Shown: piece by piece, positions 26,178-34,653 of the stretch | Numbering within the stretch: position 1 is the first letter of the stretch | Layout: the number at the start of each line of letters is the position of its first letter | Origin: Hydrocarboniphaga sp965279055 | Lineage (GTDB): Bacteria > Pseudomonadota > Gammaproteobacteria > Nevskiales > Nevskiaceae | Reading direction: 5' to 3' | Assembly: GCF_965279055.1 (NCBI RefSeq) | Contig: NZ_OZ257125.1 | Span: 4,526,001-4,590,000 of the forward strand | Length of the DNA stretch: 64,000 nucleotides | Made by a program: the position numbers and the translations under genes | The notes under the pieces: generated by a model | The model's database searches: none | What the model was told of the DNA's origin: nothing | What the model saw: the letters and a program-made list of their open reading frames with translations, nothing else

Positions 26178-29100
26178 ATGCAGCCCTCTTTCAAGAGTCT
26201 GCTCCACGTGATGGTAGTTTCCGCGCTGTGCTGCACATCGGCTTATGCAGCACAACAGCCGGTGGATCACGATCTGGCTTACCTTGCCGGCGTCGCCGAT
26301 CACAATGTGGATAACATCTCCATCGATGCGGTTGCGCCGCCCTCTGCAAAGAGCGCGGAGAAAGGGGCAAAAACCCAGCGGATCGCTTCAGGCGTTATCC
26401 CTCAGGGCATCACGGCCCAAGCCTGGACGGGAATCCAGCAGCAGATTGCGAAGGCGCAGTACGAAGCCGCCTCCCTGCCGTCCGAGCCGACCACGATCCG
26501 CGCACACAATGCGGAGCAGGATTTTCGGCTCGCCTTTAACCGCGATGGTGGCCGCGTTGAATCATCGCGCAATTCGCCGACCCGTGATCAGCGCAAGCAA
26601 TCGCAACAAACACCGGCATCCTTGCGCTTGCGTACCGTCGCGATGACACGCGGCGCTCACCGTCAGGATGCAGAAGCCGTGCAGCCGATCGCGCAGGGCC
26701 CTCGCGTCGAGTACCGGCGCGCGGGATGGACCGAATGGTTCATCAATGCCAGCAACGGCCTCGAACACGGTTACACGATCGATCAGCGTCCGCTCGTCGA
26801 CGAGGTGCATAAAGCGAATGGAGACGAGGTTCGTATTCTGCTCGGCATCACCGGCATGCAGGTGACAGAAACCGCAACCGGTGGCTTGCGCCTTAGCGAC
26901 AACCACGGCCATCAATTGAGTTACGGCAAGCTGGTCGTCACCGATGCGAACGGGCTCGTGCTGCCGGCGAAGCTGGAAACATCAGGCGATAGCCGGATCG
27001 ACATCGTTTTCGACGATCGCGAAGCGCACTACCCGTTGACCGTCGATCCTCTGCTTATAAACGAAGAACAAACGATTCAAAACGCGGGCGATGGATACAA
27101 CTCGCTGAGCCAAGATTTCGGCGCCGCCGTTGCGGTTAACGATACAACCCTGCTCGTCGGTGCTCCGGGTGCCAACGGCTACGGCGCCGTGTACGTATTT
27201 TCCAATACCGAAGGCAGCTGGCAGCTGCAGCAGCAGTTGAGAGCCAGCGACGCCACGGCAGACGATCGTTTCGGCGCGTCTGTCAGCTTGTCCGCAGACA
27301 CCATCCTGGTCGGAGCTCCTGAAAGCGAGAACGGATCTCCAGACAGCGCCGTCACCCCCGGACCCGGAGCGGCTTATATCTATCTACGCACGGGACCGAC
27401 CTGGGTGGAACAGGTCAAGCTAACCGGCGCCGGCATCTATGGAGACGGGTTTGGGAGTGCCGTCGCCTTGTCTGGCGATACCGCCTTGGTCGGGTCGCCC
27501 GGCGACTTCGGCTCCAAGAAAGGCATCACTCAAGGCGGCTCGGCGTATGTGTTCGTCCGCTCCGCAGGAAGCTGGTCTCAACAGCAAAGACTGACCGCGT
27601 CCGACGGCAAAAACTACGACCGCTTCGGCAACTCCGTTGCGTTATCAGGAGACACCGCCCTGGTAGGGGCGTCTCACGACAGCTATCCCAAACACGGGTC
27701 GGGCTCGGCCTACGTGTTCGTGCGCTCGGGAGCAGTGTGGCAGACACAGGCCCACTTGATCGGATCGGGCTCAGGTCAATACGCGTCGTTCGGCCACGCT
27801 GTCGCGCTGGACGGCGACACGGCATTGATCGGCGGCTACTACGAGTCCACCGCCTACGTGTTCGTTCGTTCGGAAGCCAACTGGACTGAGCAGGTCAAGC
27901 TCAAATCACACGCCCCAGATTTCGGCTACGCCGTTGCGCTGCTGGGCGATATCGCCCTGATCGGCGCACGCGACGACGTCGGCTCCAATGAAGACCAGGG
28001 TTCGGCCTACCTGTATGCACGCTCGGGAACGCAATGGCTCCAGCAATCCAGGTTAACCGCCGCCGACGGTAGCGCCCACGACGCCTTTGGCACATCGGTC
28101 GCATTGTCGGCCAGCACCGCGATAGTCGGTGCTGTTGGCGCCGACATTGGCGGTGACGTGGATCAGGGTGCCGCCTATGTTTTCGCGCTCGCCGACGGTC
28201 TCGGCGAACAGCAGGCAAAACTGACGGCGGTGGCCAACGGTGCGGCGGCCTACGATCACTTCGGCTATTCGGTCGCCCTGTCCGGGGACACGCTGCTCGT
28301 TGGCGTGCCCAACGACGATATCGGCTCGAACGATCAGCAAGGTTCAGCCTATGTTTTCGTGCTCGACGCAGACAACTGGGTACAGCAAGCCAGGCTGGAG
28401 GCGCCCGATCCGTCCAGCGGCGATGAGTTTGGATATTCCGTCGCGGTGTCCGGGGACACTTTGCTGGTCGGCACGCCTTTCGACGACACGGGCTCGAATG
28501 TGAATCAGGGCTCGGTCTATGTTTTCGCTCGCACGGACTCTGGCTGGAGCCAGCAGGCCAAGCTCGTCGCTTCCGACGGCGCAGCCTATGACGATTTCGG
28601 CCATTCGGTCGCCATTGACGAAGACAGCCTGCTGGTCGGCACGCCTTTCGACGACACGAGCTCGAATGTGAATCAGGGCTCGGTCTATGTTTTCGCTCGC
28701 ACGGACTCTGGCTGGAGCCAGCAGGCCCGGCTGTCTGCAACCGGTGGAACGGCCAACGACAGATTTGGTTCGGCTGTCGCGCTGAGCGACGGCTATGCCC
28801 TGGTCGGCTCCCCGAATCATGAGCTGGGCGCCGGAGCCGCCTATGTCTTTATCCGCTCCGGTGAGACCTGGGCGCAACAAGCCATGCTGACATTGCCGGA
28901 AAACACGTCGACTGCAACCCCGGCGAACCTCGGTTGCGCGGTGTCCATCTCCGGCAGTACGGCTTTGGTGGGTGCGTCCGGAGAATACATCAGCAAAAAG
29001 GCAACGGGCGCAGCCCACGTATATCTGCGCACGGGAACCGCTTGGGCACATCAGGCGAGATTGCAGTCTTCGGTCGACCAATCCTTCGGCCTGTTCGGCA

Positions 29101-29867
29101 CCTCGGTGAGCGTGGCCGGCGACTTGGCGCTGGTCGGAGCCCCCTCTCCTGCAACGCAGCCAACGACACCGGGAAGCGCAACAGTCTTTGCGCGGTCGGG
29201 CACGGCCTGGACGGAGCAAGCCCGGCTGGTCTCCGCCACCTCGTCGGGGCATGACGGCTTTGGACAATCCGTGGCGCTGGCAGGATCGAGGATCGTGATC
29301 GGATCATCCGACGAGAACGTACCCGAAGGAGCCCACGGCGGCGCTGTGCACACATTCCGCATCGGCACCGACTACGGCGACGCGCCGGCACCTTACCCGA
29401 CCGTCGTCGCCGACAACGGCGCGCGCCACTTCATCAACACCGACGGCCCCTACCTGGGCAGCAGCATCGACGCCGAAACGGATGGTCAGCCCAACAGCGG
29501 CGCCACCGGTGACGACATCGCCGGCAGCGACGACGAGGACGGTGTGACACTGCCCAAGCTCAAACCCGGCACCAAGGCCAAGGTCACCGTCGTTGCCACC
29601 GCACCGAGCGGCACCGCGCAACTCGACGCCTGGATCGACTTCAATGCCGATGGTGACTGGAGCGATGAAGGCGAGCAGATCTTCGCGAAGATCGTAGTCA
29701 GCAACGGCACCAACACGCTCAAGTTCCCGGTGCCCGACGCCGCGACCCTCGGCCTGACCTATGCGCGTTTCCGCTTGAGCCCTGCTGACACAGGCACCGT
29801 CAAAGCCACCGGCAAAGTGATCTTCGGTGAAGTCGAGGACTACATCGTCAAGATCAAGGCGCCTTGA
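26178..29867 (+). CDS. Secreted FG-GAP propeller protein with C-terminal GEVED domain (paralogue 3)
   Basis: 1229 residues from the ATG at 26178, preceded by CCGGAG; the frame is open from 26148 but those ten codons overlap the paralogue 2 stop region. Signal peptide MQPSFKSLLHVMVVSALCC ending SAYAAQQ. An extra 45-residue stretch (VDHDLAYLAGVADHN onwards) precedes the shared QAWTGIQQQIAKAQYEA region. There follow VEYRRAGWTEWFINAS, YPLTVDPLLINEE, 14 FG-GAP-like repeats, DYGDAPAPYPT and the GEVED domain ending YIVKIKAP. Repeats 9 and 10 are a recent duplication at DNA level (28463-28559 and 28631-28727). Last gene of a probable three-gene operon. Confidence 0.9.
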   Translation: MQPSFKSLLHVMVVSALCCTSAYAAQQPVDHDLAYLAGVADHNVDNISIDAVAPPSAKSAEKGAKTQRIASGVIPQGITAQAWTGIQQQIAKAQYEAASLPSEPTTIRAHNAEQDFRLAFNRDGGRVESSRNSPTRDQRKQSQQTPASLRLRTVAMTRGAHRQDAEAVQPIAQGPRVEYRRAGWTEWFINASNGLEHGYTIDQRPLVDEVHKANGDEVRILLGITGMQVTETATGGLRLSDNHGHQLSYGKLVVTDANGLVLPAKLETSGDSRIDIVFDDREAHYPLTVDPLLINEEQTIQNAGDGYNSLSQDFGAAVAVNDTTLLVGAPGANGYGAVYVFSNTEGSWQLQQQLRASDATADDRFGASVSLSADTILVGAPESENGSPDSAVTPGPGAAYIYLRTGPTWVEQVKLTGAGIYGDGFGSAVALSGDTALVGSPGDFGSKKGITQGGSAYVFVRSAGSWSQQQRLTASDGKNYDRFGNSVALSGDTALVGASHDSYPKHGSGSAYVFVRSGAVWQTQAHLIGSGSGQYASFGHAVALDGDTALIGGYYESTAYVFVRSEANWTEQVKLKSHAPDFGYAVALLGDIALIGARDDVGSNEDQGSAYLYARSGTQWLQQSRLTAADGSAHDAFGTSVALSASTAIVGAVGADIGGDVDQGAAYVFALADGLGEQQAKLTAVANGAAAYDHFGYSVALSGDTLLVGVPNDDIGSNDQQGSAYVFVLDADNWVQQARLEAPDPSSGDEFGYSVAVSGDTLLVGTPFDDTGSNVNQGSVYVFARTDSGWSQQAKLVASDGAAYDDFGHSVAIDEDSLLVGTPFDDTSSNVNQGSVYVFARTDSGWSQQARLSATGGTANDRFGSAVALSDGYALVGSPNHELGAGAAYVFIRSGETWAQQAMLTLPENTSTATPANLGCAVSISGSTALVGASGEYISKKATGAAHVYLRTGTAWAHQARLQSSVDQSFGLFGTSVSVAGDLALVGAPSPATQPTTPGSATVFARSGTAWTEQARLVSATSSGHDGFGQSVALAGSRIVIGSSDENVPEGAHGGAVHTFRIGTDYGDAPAPYPTVVADNGARHFINTDGPYLGSSIDAETDGQPNSGATGDDIAGSDDEDGVTLPKLKPGTKAKVTVVATAPSGTAQLDAWIDFNADGDWSDEGEQIFAKIVVSNGTNTLKFPVPDAATLGLTYARFRLSPADTGTVKATGKVIFGEVEDYIVKIKAP
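28463..28727 (+). repeat. Near-identical 97-bp direct repeat inside FG-GAP paralogue 3
   Basis: Bases 28463-28559 and 28631-28727 differ at one position by eye (GGCTCG against AGCTCG) and lie exactly 168 bases (56 codons, one blade) apart. Both encode LLVGTPFDDT.SNVNQGSVYVFARTDSGWSQQA. All other blades of this gene are far more diverged, so this pair is recent. Confidence 0.9.
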
Positions 29868-29892
29868 TCGACGCGCTGCAACGGCGTTGCGG

Positions 29893-30708
29893 CTAGCTGT
29901 TGCGCAACGCCGCCAGCACCGGCTCGACATCCGGGCTCTTGCCGAGCCATATCTCGAACGACACCGCCGCCTGTTCGACCAGCATGCCGAGGCCGTCGGC
30001 GATTTTTGCGGCGCCCTGGCTTTGCGCCCAGGCGGCGAACGGGGCGTGCGCTTTGCCGTAGCTGAGGTCGTAGCAGCTGCCGCCTGAGACCAGCAGCGGC
30101 CCGGGCAGGCGCGGCATGCTGCCATCGTGGCCGGCGGACGTGGCGTTAATGATCAGATCGTAGTGATCGCCTTTCAGCGCCAGATGCGTGCAGGGACGCA
30201 GCGGGCCGCGGCCTTTGAATCGCTCCGCGAGTTCTTCGGGCTTCCACGGATTGCGGCTGGACACGACCAGCTCTTTCGGCTGCAGTGCGAGCAGCGGAGC
30301 GATCACGCCGCGCGCGGCGCCGCCGGCGCCGAGCAGCAGCACGCGCTGGCTCGCGACCGCGATGCCGAGACGCGCCAGATCGCGCATCAGACCTTCACCG
30401 TCGGTGTTGTCGCCGACCCAGCCTGTGTCGCTGCGCTTGAGGCAGTTGACCGCGCCGGCAAGTTGCGCGCGTTCGCTGACGCTTTCACACAGCGCGGCGA
30501 CCGTGGCTTTGTGCGGCAAGGTCACGTTGATGCCGCTATAGCCGTCTGCATGCAGTTGCGGCAGACGCACTGCGAGTTCAGCCGGCGCGATCTCGATCGC
30601 CTCGTAACTCAACTCGATACTGAATTGCGCGGCGAACAGCGGATGGATGCGCGGCGACAGCGAATGCGCGATCGGCTGGCCGATCACCGCGTAGCGTGAT
30701 GCGGCCAT
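29893..30708 (-). CDS. aroE: Shikimate dehydrogenase
   Basis: 271 residues. Reduces 3-dehydroshikimate to shikimate with NADPH. N-terminus YAVIGQPIAHSLSPRIHPLF is the substrate-binding SxS region; GINVTLPHK holds the catalytic lysine, DNTDGEGL the catalytic aspartate, and GAGGAARGVIAPLL the NADP loop. Starts 3 bases from the hemB stop on the same strand, so the two are probably co-transcribed. Confidence 0.96.
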   Translation of the reverse strand: MAASRYAVIGQPIAHSLSPRIHPLFAAQFSIELSYEAIEIAPAELAVRLPQLHADGYSGINVTLPHKATVAALCESVSERAQLAGAVNCLKRSDTGWVGDNTDGEGLMRDLARLGIAVASQRVLLLGAGGAARGVIAPLLALQPKELVVSSRNPWKPEELAERFKGRGPLRPCTHLALKGDHYDLIINATSAGHDGSMPRLPGPLLVSGGSCYDLSYGKAHAPFAAWAQSQGAAKIADGLGMLVEQAAVSFEIWLGKSPDVEPVLAALRNS

Positions 30709-30710
30709 GC

Positions 30711-31706
30711 TTATTCAGCCAGCCATTTCGCGGCTTTTTTCGCGTAATACGTCAGCACGATGTCGGCGCCGGCGCGGCGGAAGCACAGCAGCGCCTCCAT
30801 CAGCGCCTTGCGCTCGTCGAGCCAGCCGTTGGCGATCGCCGCGTGCAGCATCGCGTACTCGCCGCTGACCTGGTAGGCCGCCACCGGTACTTCAAATTTG
30901 TCTTTCACGCGACGAATGATGTCGAGGTAAGGCATGCCCGGCTTGACCATGACGATATCGGCGCCCTCGGCCAAATCCAGCTCGACCTCGCGCAGCGCCT
31001 CGTCGGTGTTCGCCGGGTCCATCTGGTAGGTGCGCTTGTCGCCGCGGCCGAGGTTCGCCGCCGAGCCGACCGCGTCGCGGAACGGGCCGTAGAAGCTCGA
31101 CGCGTACTTGGCCGCGTACGAAAGAATGATGGTGTTGTGCTGGCTGTCGCGCTCCAGCACTTCGCGAATCTGGCCGATGCGGCCGTCCATCATGTCCGAC
31201 GGCGAGACAATATCCGCACCGGCGCGCGCATACAGCAGCGCCTGCTTGCGCAGCATCTCCAGCGTCAGATCGTTGGTGACGTAGCCATGCTCGTCGAGCA
31301 GGCCGTCGTGGCCATGCGTGGTGTAGGGATCGAGCGCGATGTCGACCATCACGCCTAAGTCCGGGCAGGCCGCTTTCACCGCCTTGATCGCACGGCACAC
31401 CAGGCCGTCGGGATTCAGCGCCTCGGCGCCGTCTTCGCTCTTCAGCGACTGCGGCAGCACCGGAAACAGCGCGACGCAACCGACGCCGAGCGCGAGCAGC
31501 TCCTGGCACTCGGCGACCAGCTCCGGAATGTCCAGCCGTACCACGCCGGGCATCGACGACACCGCGCCTTTCTGCGCGCCTTCGGCGACGAAGATCGGCT
31601 GGATCAGCTGGCTCGCATGCAGCGAATGCTCGCGCACCATGCCGCGAATGAATTCGGCGCGGCGCAGACGGCGCGGACGGGTACGCGGGAAAGCGTGCTG
31701 GCTCAA
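30711..31706 (-). CDS. hemB: Delta-aminolevulinic acid dehydratase (porphobilinogen synthase)
   Basis: 331 residues if the TTG at 31704-31706 is used; it has AGGA seven bases upstream and gives the family's usual length, whereas the longer frame to 31928 runs through REP repeats. Condenses two 5-aminolevulinate molecules in heme synthesis. Visible: RPRRLRRAEFIRGMVRE at the start, SPSDMMDGRIGQIRE, AAKYASSFYGPFRDA with one active-site lysine, and MVKPGMPYLD with the Schiff-base lysine. The region around residue 120-130 (DIALDPYTTHGHDG) lacks the Cys-rich zinc motif, so it is the Mg-type enzyme. Confidence 0.95.
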   Translation of the reverse strand: MSQHAFPRTRPRRLRRAEFIRGMVREHSLHASQLIQPIFVAEGAQKGAVSSMPGVVRLDIPELVAECQELLALGVGCVALFPVLPQSLKSEDGAEALNPDGLVCRAIKAVKAACPDLGVMVDIALDPYTTHGHDGLLDEHGYVTNDLTLEMLRKQALLYARAGADIVSPSDMMDGRIGQIREVLERDSQHNTIILSYAAKYASSFYGPFRDAVGSAANLGRGDKRTYQMDPANTDEALREVELDLAEGADIVMVKPGMPYLDIIRRVKDKFEVPVAAYQVSGEYAMLHAAIANGWLDERKALMEALLCFRRAGADIVLTYYAKKAAKWLAE

Positions 31707-31765
31707 GACGGAATCCTGGGAGGTTGATGCGATGAGGGCGGGATTATAAGCCTGCTGGTTTCGTC

Positions 31766-31800
31766 GGGTCCCTCGATACGCGCCTGCGGCGCTACTCGGC
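31766..31800. repeat. Single family-A REP half-site, decayed
   Basis: GGGTCCCTCGATACGCGCC TGC GGCGCTACTCGG matches one half of the family-A repeats with the apical stem GCGCC/GGCGC, but the outer GGGACGAACGG arm is lost. Lies upstream of hemB. Confidence 0.75.
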
Positions 31801-31884
31801 GAATCCAGGGACCCAACCGCACTTGCGAGTTGTGCCTGGCGGCGCGCCACCGGCGGTGATGGCGCGAAGGGCTTTCGGTCTGCA

Positions 31885-31956
31885 CCTGTAGGAGCGGACC
31901 CTGTCCGCGACTGAGGCGTCGAGTGCACAGTCGCGGACAGGGTCCGCTCCTACAGG
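31885..31956. repeat. GTAG-type REP pair, family B
   Basis: CCTGTAGGAGCGGACCCTG TCCGCGACTGAGGC and the inverted half GTCGCGGACAGGGTCC GCTCCTACAGG. Stem GCGGAC/GTCCGC next to GTAG. Lies between hemB and the hydrolase gene. Confidence 0.88.
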
Positions 31957-31963
31957 GGAAGCA

Positions 31964-32929
31964 TCAAGCGACTGGCGCGCGCTGGTTCAGCCAGCCAATC
32001 AGATCCGCGGTGACTTCATCCCGGCAGACATCGTTCAGCAGCTCGTGCCGGCCTTTGACGTAGCTGCGCGCGCTGACATCGCTCAGCCCGGCTTCGCTGT
32101 AGCGCTTCTTCAGCGACGCCGGGCCCTTGCGGCCGGCGCAGACCGGGTCGTCCTCGCCGGCGATCGCCAGCAAGGCGAGGCGTTTGGGCACGCGCGCGGC
32201 GCGGCGCTTGTCGAGCCGGCCCATGGCCTCGAGCAACTGCACCCAGAGGCCGGTGGTGCAACGGAAGCCGCACTGCGGATCGCTGACGTAGCGGTCCACT
32301 TCATGGGGATCGCGGCTGAGCCAGTCGAAGGCGGTGCGCGTCGGCGCGAACTTGCGGTTGTAACTCTTGAAGGTCAGCGCCTCGGCCAGCGCGCTGCGCG
32401 TATCGAGGCCGCGCCACAGGCCCTCGGCCTTGAGCAGCGCCAGGCCGACCGCGCGCAGCGGGCCGGCATCGGCGGTGCTCGCCGACAGCACCGCGCCGGC
32501 GAGATCGTGAGCGTGGCGGCTCAGATAATCCTGCAGCAGGAACGAGCCCATGCTGTGGCCGAGCATGAATTGCGGCACGCCCTCGTGCCATTCACCCAGT
32601 TCGCGCTGCAGGCAGCGCAGCGACTGCAGCGCGAGGCGCCAGCCGCCGGTTTCGGAAAAGTGCCCGAGCTCGTCCGGCGCGCGCGCGGTGCGGCCATGGC
32701 CGGGCAGATCCTGGGCGTAGACGGCGTAGCCTTCGGCGGTCAGCGCCGCCGCCAGACGGTCGTAGCGGCCGCTGTGCTCGGCCATGCCGTGGACGATCTG
32801 GATCACCGCGCGCGGCGCGCCTTCCGGCAGCCAGCAACGCACGAACGCGATCGCGCTCTTGCTCACCGTCAGTTGAAACTCACCATTTTTGGCACCGGCC
32901 TTGGCCGCGGCTTTCATTTCGAGGTTCAT
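31964..32929 (-). CDS. Alpha/beta hydrolase, monoacylglycerol-lipase-like
   Basis: 321 residues from the ATG at 32927-32929; the frame is open further upstream, but MNLEMKAAAKAGAKNGEFQL is a more credible N-terminus. Nucleophile elbow GHSMGSFLL, oxyanion region IVHGMAEHSGRYDRLAAAL, acid in GEDDPVCAG and catalytic His in GRHELLND: the Hydrolase_4 (serine aminopeptidase S33-like) pattern shared with monoglyceride lipases and PldB-type lysophospholipases. No signal peptide, so cytoplasmic. Divergent from glpK, which would use the glycerol it may release. Confidence 0.9.
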   Translation of the reverse strand: MNLEMKAAAKAGAKNGEFQLTVSKSAIAFVRCWLPEGAPRAVIQIVHGMAEHSGRYDRLAAALTAEGYAVYAQDLPGHGRTARAPDELGHFSETGGWRLALQSLRCLQRELGEWHEGVPQFMLGHSMGSFLLQDYLSRHAHDLAGAVLSASTADAGPLRAVGLALLKAEGLWRGLDTRSALAEALTFKSYNRKFAPTRTAFDWLSRDPHEVDRYVSDPQCGFRCTTGLWVQLLEAMGRLDKRRAARVPKRLALLAIAGEDDPVCAGRKGPASLKKRYSEAGLSDVSARSYVKGRHELLNDVCRDEVTADLIGWLNQRAPVA

Positions 32930-33042
32930 ATGGGCGCGATTCGTTAGTCTTGTGCTATGTCTGCGCCTCTCCTGCCGCCGAGTGTTCCACGGCGCGCCGG
33001 ATGAGTCGAGCGAGGCATACCTTGAGTGGAAGGAGAAGAACG

Positions 33043-34536
33043 ATGAGTCAGGCCCAGCCTGCCGCGGCATTACTGGCGATCGACCAGGGAACCACCAGCT
33101 CGCGGGCGATCGTGTTCGATCGCGGCGGCGCCAAGCTCGCCAGCGCCAGCCGCGAACTGCCGCAGTCGTTCCCGCAGCCGGGATGGGTCGAGCACGACGC
33201 GCTGCGCATCTGGACCGATACCGTCGAATGCGTGCGCGAAGCGCTGCAGAAATCGGGACTGAAAGCGGACGGCATCGCCGCGCTCGGCATCACCAACCAG
33301 CGCGAAACGACGCTGATCTGGGATCGCAAAAGCGGCAAGCCGATCCACCCGGCGATCGTCTGGCAGGACCGCCGCACCGCCGATTTCTGCCGCAGGAACG
33401 GCGATCGCGACGAGTGGATCGCAAAAAAAACCGGGCTGCTGATCGACCCGTATTTTTCGGCGACCAAGATCGCCTGGCTGCTCGACAAGGTCAGCGGCGC
33501 GCGCGAGGCGGCGCAGCGCGGCGAACTCGCCTTCGGCACCATCGACAGCTGGCTGCTGTGGAATTTGAGCGGCGGCCAGCTGCATGCGACCGACGCGACC
33601 AATGCCTCGCGCACCGCGCTGTTCGACATCCGCCGTCAGCAGTGGGACGACGAGCTGCTCGAGTTCTTCAGGATTCCGGCGTCGCTGCTGCCCGAAGTGC
33701 GCGACTGCGCCGACGACTACGGCAGCACCGTCGCCGAGCTGTTCGGCGCGCCGATCAAAATCCGCGGCGTCGCCGGCGACCAGCAGGCCGCGGTCGTCGG
33801 CCAGGCCTGCTTCGAACCGGGCATGATCAAGAGCACCTATGGCACCGGCTGCTTCATGGTGCTCAACACCGGCCGCAAGTTCACGCACTCGAAAAAACGC
33901 CTGCTGTCGACGGTCGCTTATCGGCTGAAAGGCGAAACCACGTATGCGCTGGAAGGCGCGATCTTCGTCGCCGGCGCCGCGGTGCAGTGGCTGCGCGACG
34001 CGGTGCAGCTGATCGGCTCGGCCGGTGAGACCGAAGCCCTGGCGCGCTCGATAAAAGACACCCAGGGCGTCTACCTGGTGCCCGCCTTCACCGGCCTCGG
34101 TGCGCCGTACTGGGACCCGGAGGCGCGAGGCGCGATCTTCGGCCTCACCCGCGATTCCGGCATCGCGCACATCGTCCGTGCGGCGCTGGAATCGACCTGC
34201 TATCAAACACGCGACCTGATGCTGGCGATGGCCGGCGACGCCTGCAATCCGACCGAGCTGCGCGTCGACGGCGGCATGGTCGTCAACGACTGGCTGACGC
34301 AGTTCCTCGCCGACATCCTGCAGATCGACGTGCTGCGTCCGCAGGTGGTCGAAACCACGGCGCTGGGTGCGGCTTATCTCGCCGGCCTGGGCGCGGGTGT
34401 CTACGAATCGCTGGATGAAATCGCCGCGCTATGGAAGGCCGATGCGCGCTTCGCGCCGGCGCTGGAGTCCGCTAACGCCGACCGGCTTTACGACGGCTGG
34501 CTGGATGCGGTGAAGCGGGTGCGCAGCGACACCTAG
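33043..34536 (+). CDS. glpK: Glycerol kinase
   Basis: 497 residues from the ATG at 33043, behind a strong AAGGAGAA site; the frame opens at 32950 without such a site. Phosphorylates glycerol to glycerol 3-phosphate. FGGY-family marks: LLAIDQGTTSSRAIVFD, GITNQRETTLIWD, DQQAAVVGQACF, GTGCFMVLNTG and the C-terminal GGMVVNDWLTQFLADIL. Length is typical. The upstream region overlaps the start of the divergent hydrolase gene; glpF and glpD are not in the window. Confidence 0.97.
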   Translation: MSQAQPAAALLAIDQGTTSSRAIVFDRGGAKLASASRELPQSFPQPGWVEHDALRIWTDTVECVREALQKSGLKADGIAALGITNQRETTLIWDRKSGKPIHPAIVWQDRRTADFCRRNGDRDEWIAKKTGLLIDPYFSATKIAWLLDKVSGAREAAQRGELAFGTIDSWLLWNLSGGQLHATDATNASRTALFDIRRQQWDDELLEFFRIPASLLPEVRDCADDYGSTVAELFGAPIKIRGVAGDQQAAVVGQACFEPGMIKSTYGTGCFMVLNTGRKFTHSKKRLLSTVAYRLKGETTYALEGAIFVAGAAVQWLRDAVQLIGSAGETEALARSIKDTQGVYLVPAFTGLGAPYWDPEARGAIFGLTRDSGIAHIVRAALESTCYQTRDLMLAMAGDACNPTELRVDGGMVVNDWLTQFLADILQIDVLRPQVVETTALGAAYLAGLGAGVYESLDEIAALWKADARFAPALESANADRLYDGWLDAVKRVRSDT

Positions 34537-34542
34537 CGTTTG

Positions 34543-34577
34543 CCCTCTCCCTCCGGGAGAGGGTGGCGCGAAGCGCC
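34543..34577. repeat. Palindromic repeat between convergent glpK and chorismatase genes
   Basis: CCCTCTCCC/GGGAGAGGG with a TCC loop at 34543-34563, followed by a second small hairpin GGCGC GAA GCGCC. No T run follows, so a terminator function is possible but unproven. Resembles the C-run palindromes at 2573-2677. Confidence 0.6.
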
Positions 34578-34653
34578 GGGTGAGGGACTCTCCGTCACGG
34601 ACTCAACGCGACTGGAGGCACCCAACCCTGCCCCCCAAGGGAGCAGGCCAATG

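Noticed and set aside
31707..31928. N-terminal extension of HemB
   Set aside because: The extra frame runs through REP repeats of both families; the TTG at 31706 gives the normal HemB length.
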